Positions 22,920-33,270 of a stretch of DNA of 64,000 nucleotides are shown here, piece by piece. The notes under the pieces were generated by a model, which had not been told where the DNA came from, made no database searches, and saw only the letters and a program-made list of their open reading frames with translations. The stretch's first letter is position 1; each line of letters begins with the position of its first letter. The translations under genes were made by a program, and so were the position numbers. The stretch is from the NCBI RefSeq assembly GCF_038396675.1, contig NC_088922.1, positions 9,007,001-9,071,000 of the forward strand. Direction: 5' to 3'. The stretch is from Hydra vulgaris (taxonomy: Eukaryota; Cnidaria; Hydrozoa; Anthoathecata; Hydridae).

Positions 22920-23673
22920 AGCTACTAAATCTCAAAAAAAATTCGATTTATAGAAAAAAATATTTTACAGGAAATTATAAATTATTATAAAAAAAATTTT
23001 AATTACTATATTTTTTCGGTTAACGGGAAGTTACAGAAAGTAATTATTAAATAAATTTCTTTGGAATGGGGATAGTTTGATTTGGTCATTTGTTTTTATA
23101 GGTATTTATTTTTGTGCCTACATTTAGAAATTAATTCAGATTTTTTATTTAATAAATTTTCCTGATTTAAATGAGTAATTATTTCAAATTTTTCTTGCAA
23201 ACATAGCATACATTTTTTGGTAAAAAAAAGTAATATAATTTCTTTTTAAAATGTAAACATTTATTCGCGTGTTTTCGTATAATGTAATTAGTTTTACCAA
23301 AATGAATTAAAATTATATATGGATTTCCTGATTTGTCGCAAAATGCGATTCATGAGGAAACGCATGATGACAAAAAATATTTTAATTAACCAAATGTAAC
23401 TGCGACGAAAAAAAGTCCGCTTCATCCAACGTTAACAAAACGTTATAATTCCGATTTTAAAAAAAATGTTAGTATAACCGAAGTTGTTATAACGTTGTAA
23501 CTCGATGAAAAGAAACGTTAGTGTAACTAACGTTACCATAATGTTACGATTCCGATAAAAAATAACGTTAGTGAAAATAACGTTATTACAACGTTAAATA
23601 TAGTTGGTCGATGTCGCCCAACATAATCTATCCTAAATCCAACGTTGGTTCGACGTTGGGTGCCCACTGGGTA

Positions 23674-24036
23674 AGGTGTAAAGTTCACAGTCATAACTTT
23701 CGAAAACTAATGACTATGAAATTAAAAACTTGTCGATGAATTTAATTTGTGGTCGCAAACTATTTGGTGTATTTTTAATCCCATGCTCTAATTAATGCAG
23801 TTATTTACATTAATAGGAGAAGTAAATGAGATAAAATGGTCTTAAATTAAAATAATTTCTTATTAGTCAACGATGAAATAGATGGAGTTATGAATAGTTA
23901 ATAATTTATTTATTTATTCAAAATTATATTTTTTTAAGGTGAAATTTTTTAAGGTATTATAATTTTGTTTTAAGTATATCTAAATAAATAACTCATACTA
24001 TGACTGGTAATACTTCGGGGGTAATATAATTTACAA
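23674..24036. other. No gene seen
   Basis: AT-rich spacer without a recognised feature. Confidence 0.4.
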
Positions 24037-24381
24037 TGCCATAAATAAGTTTTATTTGTGACGCATCTGACCAAAACCAGTCGGATGTCGCGTTATGTTA
24101 TATTGAGAAAACCATCAAAACATCTCAAAAATTCAATTTTTATCATTATTTATTTTTTTACATAATTGTTTACATTGTAAACAATTATGCAAAAAAATTT
24201 ATCATTATCATTATTTATTTTTTTGCATAATTGTTTACATTGTAAAAAATTATGCAAAAAAATAAATAATGATAAAAATTGAATTTTTGAGATGTTTTGA
24301 TGGTTTTCTCAATATAACATAACGCGACATCCGACTGGTTTTGGTTAGATGCGTCACATTTAAGCTATTTATAACATGGCT
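24037..24381. repeat. Long foldback MITE
   Basis: GTGACGCATCTGACCAAAAC at 24059 starts an arm of about 130 bp whose near-perfect inverse ends with GATGCGTCAC at 24357. Weaker inverse similarity (ATAAATA) extends to about 24037 and 24381. The core is itself built of ATAATTGTTTACATTGTAAA palindromes, so the whole element can fold into one hairpin. Non-coding. Confidence 0.85.
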
Positions 24382-25334
24382 TTTTTAAATTAATTTCATA
24401 GATAAAATATATATAATAATCAACTTTTTAAATTTATTTTCAATGTTTGACAAACAAATTAGATTAAGTTAGAAATCAGGTTTTTCTGGTTTTACTACCT
24501 AATTATAACGATAATGAATTATGAATGATAATGAAAGGTTATTAATAATTTACTAGAACAATAAATAAATATTTTAAAAATGCTTGAAATGAATTGAATT
24601 TATTATGCCGTTTAGAACTAAGCTGATTAGTAAAAAAAAAAAAGCAAGTGCAGTAAATCAAAATACCAACAGAAAAGTATTGAGTTGGAGCCCGTCGTTA
24701 TCTAATGAGATGGTCATGTCTCGTTGTTTTTACCTAAATTTTTACTTCTCAACCAAAGTAGTCCATTTAAGTAAAAATATCATAAATTCACATTAATTTC
24801 TTAAAAACTAAAACAAATACGCTAAAATAATCTGCACCGTATTTTTCAGTTCTTGGAAAATTTTTTGCATTTGTTAGTTAGAGGACGTCCAAATGTACAT
24901 ACGAAGTAAAAACACTAATTTCGGACCCTACCTTCCCTATCATACGTACATGTTTCTTTGAATGTTCTCCCTCCTTGTTTGCACGTACGTATGATTTATT
25001 ACAAAGTTAACCCCACCACCGTTATTCATAATCGCATTAACTTTTTAAAACATTAAAAACAAAAAAATCTTTAGTCAATTCAACATTTTTCTGGTAAATA
25101 ACGTAAGATTGATTTTTTAGCTCGTAAAATTAAATGCTTTAGTTTAAAATATAAGAAATCAAATTTTAGGAGGGATAGAGAACGAAAGAATTAAAACACC
25201 TACGTACTTGCTGCCAGGAGCTCCCCCCCTTCCCTCGATCGTGTACACATTCGTATGTTTTAAAGAAAATTCTTATATTTTTAACCACTTCCCTCATACC
25301 TGGGTACATAAGGCTTAGTTTTGTATACCGTAAT
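24382..25334. other. Gene-free stretch with pyrimidine-rich, TACGTA-containing patches
   Basis: No gene supported. Two patches (about 24885-25020 and 25195-25320) contain CCTTCCC runs and CATACGTACA/TACGTACGTA words on a TA-rich background, resembling degraded MITE interiors. Ends not defined. Confidence 0.35.
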
Positions 25335-25635
25335 TTTGCATTTTTTCAGTAAAATTTATGATTGACGGTGTCAAACGTCTTTGATAAGTCAATAAGATTC
25401 CCAATTTTTTTATTATTGTTTGATTTGTTGATCCTGTTAGCAAAATCAAAGATTGCATACTCTGTTGAGTGTCGCTTTAGGCTTTTATTTATAATTTTGT
25501 TAGAATTTAAGTAGTTTTATACTCTATTATAGACTAATCTTTCAAGAAGTTTTTAAAATACAGGAAGGAATAAGATTGACCTATAGTTGTTTAAAGAGCA
25601 TGTATCTCCTGATTTGTGAATGGTACTCTTCCCTA
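25335..25635 (-). mobile_element. LINE reverse-transcriptase fragment
   Basis: The minus strand reads HKSGDTCSLNNYRSI, then ERLVYNRV, RHSTEYAIFDFANRIN and LIDLSKTFDTVNHK. These are the finger and palm blocks (NYRPIS and DLSKAFDTV) of a non-LTR reverse transcriptase. Stops interrupt it and no EN or 3' end is attached. A G-rich stretch with several GG/GGG tracts (25646-25675) abuts it on the plus strand. Confidence 0.75.
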
Positions 25636-25689
25636 CCTAATTATTGGAGGGAAGGAGGATGGGTGGGGGAGGAGGTAAAATAATTTTTA

Positions 25690-26827
25690 ATTGATATCAA
25701 TAGTGATAGTTGTCCAATACCAGAAAATATACTTGAAGAAATATCTCAATTTTGAATTACTAGATCTCCAAGAAGATCAAAATCTTCAAATGCTGCACAA
25801 AACACTGGCTTTATTAGATTTTTGAAAAATGGTTCCTGAAGTTAAGTATCCTCGACTAAAAAGAATTTGTATAAAACTTATTTCAATTTTTGGTTCAACA
25901 CATACATGTGAATCTTTATTTTCGACTATGAAATTTGTTAAAACAAAGTATCGTGCCAATCTATCTAATTAACATTTGTTACAGTTGCTTAGAATATCAA
26001 CTACAAGCTTGAAACCAGATTTTTAAAAACTTACCATTAGTGTTGAAAATCTTAGTGCCTCATAAATTTATAGTAAATTATGCAAGTTATTATACAAGAA
26101 AAATTTTCTAATGGTCTTTAACAAAAAATAATTGATTTTATAAAAAGATTTCTCTTTGTTATGTCTGATTTTTTGCTGAATGATGAAAAGATATTTTTAA
26201 ATTGAAAAAATAAAAGTAATTTGAACTTAATTGAAGTTCATTTAAATTTTTTTTTATTGAGTCGTCGTTTATTTATTTGATATTTTGCAGCTTTTAGTAA
26301 CTTATGCTATTAAGTGGTTATAAGCAAGTTCAATTTGAATAAAAGCAAGTTTAATTCAAATACATTAAAATAATTTTTTTCTCAAAGAAACCTTTTTATC
26401 TTTAGATTTTTATATCGTGCTTACAATTATTTTTATAAGGAAATTTATGGTTGTTGTAATTGTGTTAATTCAAAAAAAAATTATGATTTAAAGATGCTTT
26501 CTCAATTTTTTCTACAAATCGTTTTCTAGTGTGAATAAAAAGGAATCAGATTTTATGTAGCCAAGTTTACATTTAAAGAATAGCTTTTTCTTTCTTTATT
26601 GTAAAAAAACTAAATACTAAATATAAATTGTGTACATACTAAGTTTATTTATAAAAGTACAATTTCCATTTAAAAAATCAAAATATTGATTTATAAAAAA
26701 TCTAAATTTACATTCGCCAATTATTTTTTTTAAAGATGAAGTTGGCATAGCAACATATTTATTGCGGCTCTTCGATCACGTCATTATTTATATACGGCTC
26801 TCGCGTCTAAAGTTCTGGCCAGCGCTG
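25690..26827 (+). pseudogene. hAT transposase C-terminus with right element end
   Basis: 25690-26040 reads DLQEDQNLQMLHKTLALLDF, then YPRLKRICIKLISIFGSTHTC and ESLFSTMKFVKTKYRANLSN. This is the hAT C-terminal dimerisation block (FGSTYxCExxFSxMxxxK). Two in-frame stops are visible. After an AT-rich 3' region, 26765-26827 carries GCGGCTCTTCGATCACG and ends TTCTGGCCAGCGCTG; read inward this is CAGCGCTGG, a CAG-type hAT terminus. The left end was not found, so the copy is 5'-truncated. Confidence 0.7.
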
Positions 26828-26987
26828 TTCTACTTTTTTAATTTGTGGTTTTGTGGTTTAATTACTTCCTGCAATTAAATTAGTGCGTTTTGACATAATT
26901 TTGTCAGCTTTAAAACCACAAACAAGCGAAGAGCCATTTTTTTTTTTACCACAAACACGTTTTCTTAGCCCTAAAGTATAGGAATAT

Positions 26988-27162
<175 letters not shown>

Positions 27163-27236
27163 CTAAACCACTTCAACAGATTTTATAATACTTTTTAGAT
27201 CTGTAATTTGAAATATGTTTTAATCTCGAGTATACT

Positions 27237-27613
27237 TTTAATTTTGTGTTTTATTTGTTTTAATTAGTAAGGCACACTGGTTGCCGTTTCTGTTATGTTT
27301 TTTGATGTGCAATTTGTGTCTCAAAAACCCTACAAATTTTGTGATTGTTAAAATACCCTCATTGCCTAACAATTGTCTTTCAAACGTTAAAATGACGCCC
27401 AGAACGTCTTTTGAACTATTTTCTAAATCAATTTTGTCTAACTGCACTCTGCACTTAAACGGAAAGTCTTACTTGAGTCTTTTCACGACGTCTTTAGAAC
27501 GTCCTAAAATGATGTCATTGAGCGTATAATGTAGAATCAGTTTAGAACTCGTCCGAGACGTTCCGTCTTAACGTTCATTGTACGTTTTTTGTACGCCCCC
27601 ATGTTTGCTTGGA
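27237..27613. repeat. GACGTC/AACGTC-rich MITE-like segment
   Basis: Repeated AACGTC/GACGTC words at 27385-27590 end in CCCCCATGTTTGCTTGG, which resembles in inverse the CCCAGCAAACATAAG terminus at 50571. The open frame 27281-27529 shows no family. Probably a non-coding element; left end unclear. Confidence 0.45.
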
Positions 27614-27971
27614 AACTTTGAATTTTCAGTTTTTGAACCAACTTAAGGCAAAGAAAAAAAATTAAGGAAAAAAATCTGAAATCTCTTTATAAACAACTTA
27701 CACGTTCAACTCAATCGATGAATTATACTTAGGCACAAACTTATACCGTAAAATATACCTATAGTTGACAACTTCCTTAAGTTTACAAAGTTAGCGTTAA
27801 CTTATCGTTTGCAAATTTTTAAGGACTACTTAATTTAAACTTTATTTACTTAATTTTACTTTATTAACAATAATGCTTTTGTGTTGCATATTGTTAATAT
27901 TGCATTTAGTTTTATATTGACTTAAAGTTAAACCATAATCAGTTAAACCATAACATAACTATAGTTATGTA
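27614..27971. other. No gene seen
   Basis: AT-rich spacer. ACTATAGT and ATAACTATAGTTAT palindromes mark the edge of the next foldback. Confidence 0.4.
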
Positions 27972-28060
27972 AAACAAATGAATGTCGCTTTTTGTAAGTG
28001 ACATCACTATAGTGATGTAACTATAGTTACGTCATTTACAAAAAGTGACATTAATTTGTT
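27972..28060. repeat. Small foldback, about 30-bp arms
   Basis: ACAAATGAATGTCGCTTTTT at 27974 is inverted as AAAAAGTGACATTAATTTGT near 28059. The loop contains two further palindromes (ACATCACTATAGTGATGT, GTAACTATAGTTAC). Confidence 0.75.
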
Positions 28061-28211
28061 CTTCAAGGTAGAATTTTATTATTTTGTTTTTCTCAGTTTA
28101 CCTTTGTTATTTGTTCTGATTGATTATTTTTCTGTTATTTCCTCTGTTAAATGTTCTCATCGGTTCTCCTCAATTATTTTGTTTTTCGCGGTTCCCCTCT
28201 GCATATTTATT

Positions 28212-28247
28212 TTTTTACAGCGAGCATATATGCTCGCTGTGGAAAAA
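28212..28247. repeat. Short perfect hairpin
   Basis: ACAGCGAGCATA followed directly by TATGCTCGCTGT, with A/T runs continuing the stem. A 24-bp palindrome of unknown role. Confidence 0.7.
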
Positions 28248-29606
28248 TAAATCTGCTAAGGGGAAATGAAGACGAAAGCACCGAACTTTTTAAATTTATT
28301 AGTTATAATGAAATTGCAATATCAAAGCGTAATTTATGAATTAACTGGTTCGGAAACTCAAAATTTCGTTAAACAAAAACATATTTAAGGTGAAACTGTA
28401 ATCACGTAGCATTACCGTGTAGAACATAAAAATATTCAAATTGCTGCTGAAGGATTCTGATTATTTTTGTAGTCATGATTTTGTAATACTTTAAAAAAAG
28501 TTTGCCTTAAAAACTGTATTTAATAAGTTGTAAAAGATATGAGTACTTTTAAAAATAGAATCTATTTTTATTTTTAAGAGTTACTCGTTTACATAAAAGT
28601 GTTATGCTGGTTTATGTTAACAATATAAATCAAAAATAAGCGTCCTTTTCTTCAACTTTTCACTCTCTGATAGAGTAAAATTTGGTAATTTTGCTTATTT
28701 ACTTGATTGTATAATTAGATTAACATAAACTAAATTTGTGAGCAGTTTACATTACCTTTTTGTTGATGTTGTGTTTAGTGAATCCTGGATCATTCCAATG
28801 TGATGTTTTTTTCTACACGTAAATGACAAATTTACAAATTGAAATACATTTCACTGACTCTTTGCTTGTTTTGCAATGCGCTAATGTTATTAGCTCTGTT
28901 TAGACTCGAAAGCCACATTTCTTATACTCTTTTTGAGTTTTACGCAGTGAGATTTAAATCATTCAGGCGGAAGGCCAAGGAAAATGGTTCAACCTGAAAA
29001 ATGTTTTGATTTCAAATCAATGGTTTACAGCATTCCGGAAAAACAACAAATCCGCAGGGTTTTATTGTAAACTTTGTTTACAATTTTACTTTGAAAATTT
29101 AAAATGGTTATGGTGTCTTTGAATTTTAAAGCATTGACATTTGCTTATATTATATATTAAGTATAAATAGGCTTCAGTTATTGCAGGTAACATAAATTTA
29201 GACAGAATAAAGAATATTTTGTAATAGTCTAGTACTTTTAAGTAATTTTTAACCACTCAACCTTTATGAATTGTAACAGCAAGAAATTCAAAATCTTTCG
29301 TTTTTAGATTTAAGTAAACGAAAGTAAATGTTTTAGTTTTGAAATCCCCGCACTTTTATTATTAGTAGTTTCGTATAAACAGAAAAGTAATTAAGGGGGA
29401 GGGGAGCCAGGGGGCTTTCGCTCCAGGCGCCAAGTTTTGATATGGCATCAGCCGTCAGAATGGTTGAATCTTAGAATATCGTTAAATAGTTAATTTACAC
29501 CATTATCACAAAAAATTTTATATTACTACCATGTCCAAATCATATATGGATTTATAGACCTACTAAATATCTCCAAGTTTTTTGCGGCAAAATTTGCAAT
29601 TATTTG
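28248..29606. other. Gene-free stretch
   Basis: No gene recognised in about 1.3 kb. A G-rich patch (GGGGGAGGGGAGCCAGGGGG) is at about 29395-29415, followed by CTCCAGGCGCCAAG, a common look of worn transposon ends. TTGTAAACTTTGTTTACAA is a small hairpin at about 29067. Confidence 0.45.
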
Positions 29607-29614
29607 CTTTCTGC
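29607..29614. repeat. Target-site duplication, left copy
   Basis: CTTTCTGC abuts the left end of the P-type element and is repeated exactly at 35957-35964. Confidence 0.8.
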
Positions 29615-29732
29615 CACGGCCTACTTAATAACAGGCCTGAAAGACGCAAAAAAAAAAAAAAAAAAACTGTAGGCGGATGTTTGTAAAAACAAAAATGGAG
29701 AAAGTTTTTATGCTTTTTTTTAGTGTTTATAT

Positions 29733-30203
<471 letters not shown>

Positions 30204-30206
<3 letters not shown>

Positions 30207-31480
30207 CAGGCATGGGTATAAAGGCTCTTGATACACATGCAAGAGGAGCAAAGCACATATAGTGATTGCCTAAAGAGGGTTATGTTGTTTTGTTCAAAGA
30301 AAATTTGCAATCAGTACCACAGTAGCCTACTTCATCAAAGCAATGCATAATTTCAGATATGCTTCAGAAAGAATCATATTTGAAATTATACATTGCAAGT
30401 TTTGAAAGCAGAATTAGTTTGGTGTTTAAATATTGTTCAAAGCAAATACTCTTTTCGATTAAGTGAGAATAAGTTTAAACAATTTGCTTTGATGTTTCCA
30501 GATAGCAAAATTGCCAGCGACTTTTCATTTGATCGAGCAAAATCTGGCTATATTGTAACTCATGGTCTTGCCCCTTACTTTAAAAAAATTCTGATAAAAG
30601 ATCTTAACCTGCTGGATAACTTTGTAAGTCTTTTCGATGAGTCTTACAAAGTTGTAAAGAAAGGTCAAATGGACTTACATGTGCATTATTGGAATGAAGA
30701 GAGGAATACTGTTTGTAGATATTATACTTCAAAGTTCATGGTAAAAGCTGCAGCCCCAGCAACTCAAGTAAGAGAAAGATTAAAATTGACAAGTTCAAAA
30801 AGGAAATATGTGATTTTCTTGTCTCAATGTGTACTCATATTATTACGAAAAGCCCTTCGTCTTCACTGGTTGCTCGCAGTCTGATGTGTATTTCCCCATC
30901 TTTTATGGTTGATTATCACAGAAAGTGTGATTTTTTTTTTGACAAACTGTTGATGAAGTTTGTTACTTTCAAAAAAATTAGAGCTTCTGTTGGTGATTTA
31001 GCTAAGAAAGAATATTCCAGGTTCTATAAAAGTGTGGTCGTTGATAACAAAGAAGTATTTTTTACTTTTGTTAAAGTAAAAAATACTTCTTGTTTGGACT
31101 ACTTTTTGTGGAAATACACTGATTTAAAGATGTATGCAAATCTACAGCACATTTTCAAAATTGTCCTCATTTTATCGCACGGACAAGCTCAAGTTGAACG
31201 TGGTTTTAGCAGCAACAAAAGTCTGATCGATGACAATATGTCCCCAGACACTATAATCTCCTTATTTTCAATCCAAAATTACCTCATATTTCATGGGTTC
31301 ATGGCTCATGAAGTTGAAATAACAAACAATTAATTAGATTACTGCAAACAAGCAAGAAAGAAGTATTTTGATGATCAATGTTCAAAAGCCCTGTCTGTAG
31401 AAAAAACAGTGAAAATGGAAGCAAAAAGAAAAGTTATGGAAGATATTGAAATTGTCAATACTTAAATTTGACAGACATTA
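30204..31480 (+). pseudogene. hAT-like dispersed transposase fragment
   Basis: Beginning abruptly at the (TA)n edge, the plus strand reads [17 protein letters not shown], the tail of a BED-like zinc finger. Later frames carry FSFDRAKSGYIVTHGLAPYFK, SLFDESYKVVKKGQMDLHV (FDES block), then ILSHGQAQVERGFSSNKSL, the C-terminal hAT-type dimerisation region. The order matches a family of uncharacterised hAT-like proteins common in cnidarians and vertebrates. At least three frame changes, and no termini found. Confidence 0.65.
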
Positions 31481-31764
31481 TCTGTAATTGAGAATTTAAA
31501 GAAGTCATCTGATAAAATTGGATTCCGAAAAAAGAATAGCCTTAGGTTTATGCCTTGAATATAAATGTTTTTTTAATTTATATCACTAAATGTAATGTCA
31601 TTATTTAATGATTCCTTTTCTATTTAGATGACATTAAAGCTGGCATATCATAATCTAATGCATTAAAAAGAGCTGCTTGCAAAAAATAAGAGTTACTAGA
31701 GAAGCTATATGTTAAAAAAAAAAAAACTTGTTGAAAAAAAAATGAACTTATATGTTGACGACAA

Positions 31765-31768
<4 letters not shown>

Positions 31769-31833
<65 letters not shown>

Positions 31834-31876
31834 TATATAAATATATATATATATATTTATATGTATATATATATGT
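31769..31876. repeat. (TA)n tract left of the mariner
   Basis: TA repeat with TATAAA interruptions running directly up to the mariner terminus at 31878. Confidence 0.95.
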
Positions 31877-31989
31877 ACAGGGTGGATGCTCGAATTTTTC
31901 AGACTTTTTTGACAAAAAATAAAAATTACAATAAAAGTATTAGTTTCAAAGCTATATTTCTGAAATTTTAAACAGTAATGTACACATAT

Positions 31990-33000
31990 AAGAGCTTTCA
32001 TTTCACTCAATCCAGCTGTCTTTAGCTTCAATGATTTGGTCGATGCGCTTCCTGAACCTGAAGCAGGCGTGCTCCACCTCATCGGCCAACATGTTGGCAG
32101 TTGCAGTAGTAATTGCTCGCTTTAGAGATTCAACAGTGTTGTGACTTGATTTATTGGTCTCACGTTCCAAAGTGCCCCAGACATAATAGTCCAATGGATT
32201 GAGATCTGGTGGGCAAAAGTGCTTCGACCAGAACATAGGGAGATTCTCTTCAAGCCAACCCTGTACCATTGAAACACTTGTCCATCCAAGGTTTCACCAC
32301 CTTAATCAGAAGGTCCAAGTAGACTTCTTTGTTGAAATTTTGGCCCTTCAGGAAGAAGTGTGGTGGCATGACATGGCCTTTGCTGAAAAAGACATAAAGA
32401 CATGGACAGAGGCTGAAAATTTTGTCTGACCAATCACTGGAACATCTTCTGGGTCTTGAGCCAACCATCTGTCATTTCTTCTGTTCACTTTGGCATCCAC
32501 AGTAAAAAATTTCTCATCGCTGAAAAAACGAAGTTTATGGCAGCGATGAGAAATTTTTTACTGTGGATGACAGCTTCATGTTTTGTTGATGCTAAAAGAA
32601 CGGAACACTTAGCCACTCTCTTCTCCTCTATTGAAGCAGACAGCATCTGCCTGACTTTTAGGACATAGGACTTGTACCTAAGGTCATCACAGATCACTCT
32701 TCTCATTGTTTAATGAGACACATTCATATCTTTGCTCAGTTTTCTGATGGAGGTGTTGGGGTTTTTGTTGATCGACTTCTGTACTCTGCTGATGAAGGCT
32801 TTATTCGTGATTGGTTAGTGAGCAATCTTTTCTTTTCGTTCTGCAGATTCTGCACCATCATTAAACCTCTTTGCAATATCAAGAACTGTGCTTTTTGGGA
32901 AGCAAAACCATTTTATAATCTCTGGGACAGAGTGCCCGGCGCGGAGGGACTCAGCAACTGCAACTCTACGGTCATATTCCTTTGACACGATGTGCTAAAT
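31990..33000 (-). pseudogene. mariner-type transposase, frameshifted
   Basis: On the minus strand the N-terminus reads YDRRVAVAESL then PEIIKW.CFPKSTVLDIAKRF (helix-turn-helix block). The central part has FSDEKFFTVD with the first catalytic Asp region, DPEDVPV and VMPPHFFLKGQNFNKEVYLD. The C-terminal part has FCPPDLNPLDYYVWG, the second catalytic Asp in the usual PDLNPxDxxxWG box. Frames shift several times. A 73-bp perfect inverted duplication (32496-32569) lies immediately at the SDEKFFTVD coding segment. Confidence 0.85.
32496..32569. repeat. Inverted duplication inside the mariner transposase
   Basis: ATCCACAGTAAAAAATTTCT at 32496 is repeated in inverse as AGAAATTTTTTACTGTGGAT, with 27-bp arms around a loop of about 20 bp. 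One arm is the normal coding sequence; the other is an extra inverted copy. Confidence 0.85.
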
Positions 33001-33129
33001 TTGCAATTTTTATTTTTTTTCCCGAGAGTACAATGTTTGTTTTGATTAATGTATGAATTTCGCAACATAGAATTTAAAAACAAAAAAAAGCCGGCAAATT
33101 TAAAATTGTTCGGATTTCGAGCATTCACC

Positions 33130-33132
<3 letters not shown>

Positions 33133-33214
<82 letters not shown>

Positions 33215-33217
33215 TCT
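33133..33217. repeat. (TA)n tract right of the mariner
   Basis: Begins immediately at the mariner's right terminus. Confidence 0.95.
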
Positions 33218-33270
33218 CCTTAAATATTAGGAAAATATCTCCTTAAATCTCCTTAAATCCTTAATTTTAG

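Larger units (their letters stand above)
21428..23673. mobile_element. 2.2-kb inverted-repeat element, TACCCAGYGGGCAC ends
   Basis: The left end TACCCAGCGGGCAC(A)ACAACGT is matched in inverse by ACGTTGGGTGCCCACTGGGTA at the right. Both subterminal zones (about 21.43-21.92 and 23.41-23.66 kb) are filled with AACGTT words in varied spacing. The centre holds a compound (TA)n tract and ordinary AT-rich DNA; no transposase was recognised. A related short element with the same ends lies at 45764-45896. Superfamily unassigned. Confidence 0.7.
31878..33132 (-). mobile_element. mariner/Tc1-type transposon
   Basis: The left terminus CAGGGTGGATGCTCGAA and the inverted right terminus CAGGGTGAATGCTCGAA bound 1255 bp, with TA at both ends as the duplicated target. 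The minus strand carries the transposase. Both sides are (TA)n tracts, so the element sits exactly inside a TA microsatellite within the P-type transposon. Confidence 0.9.
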
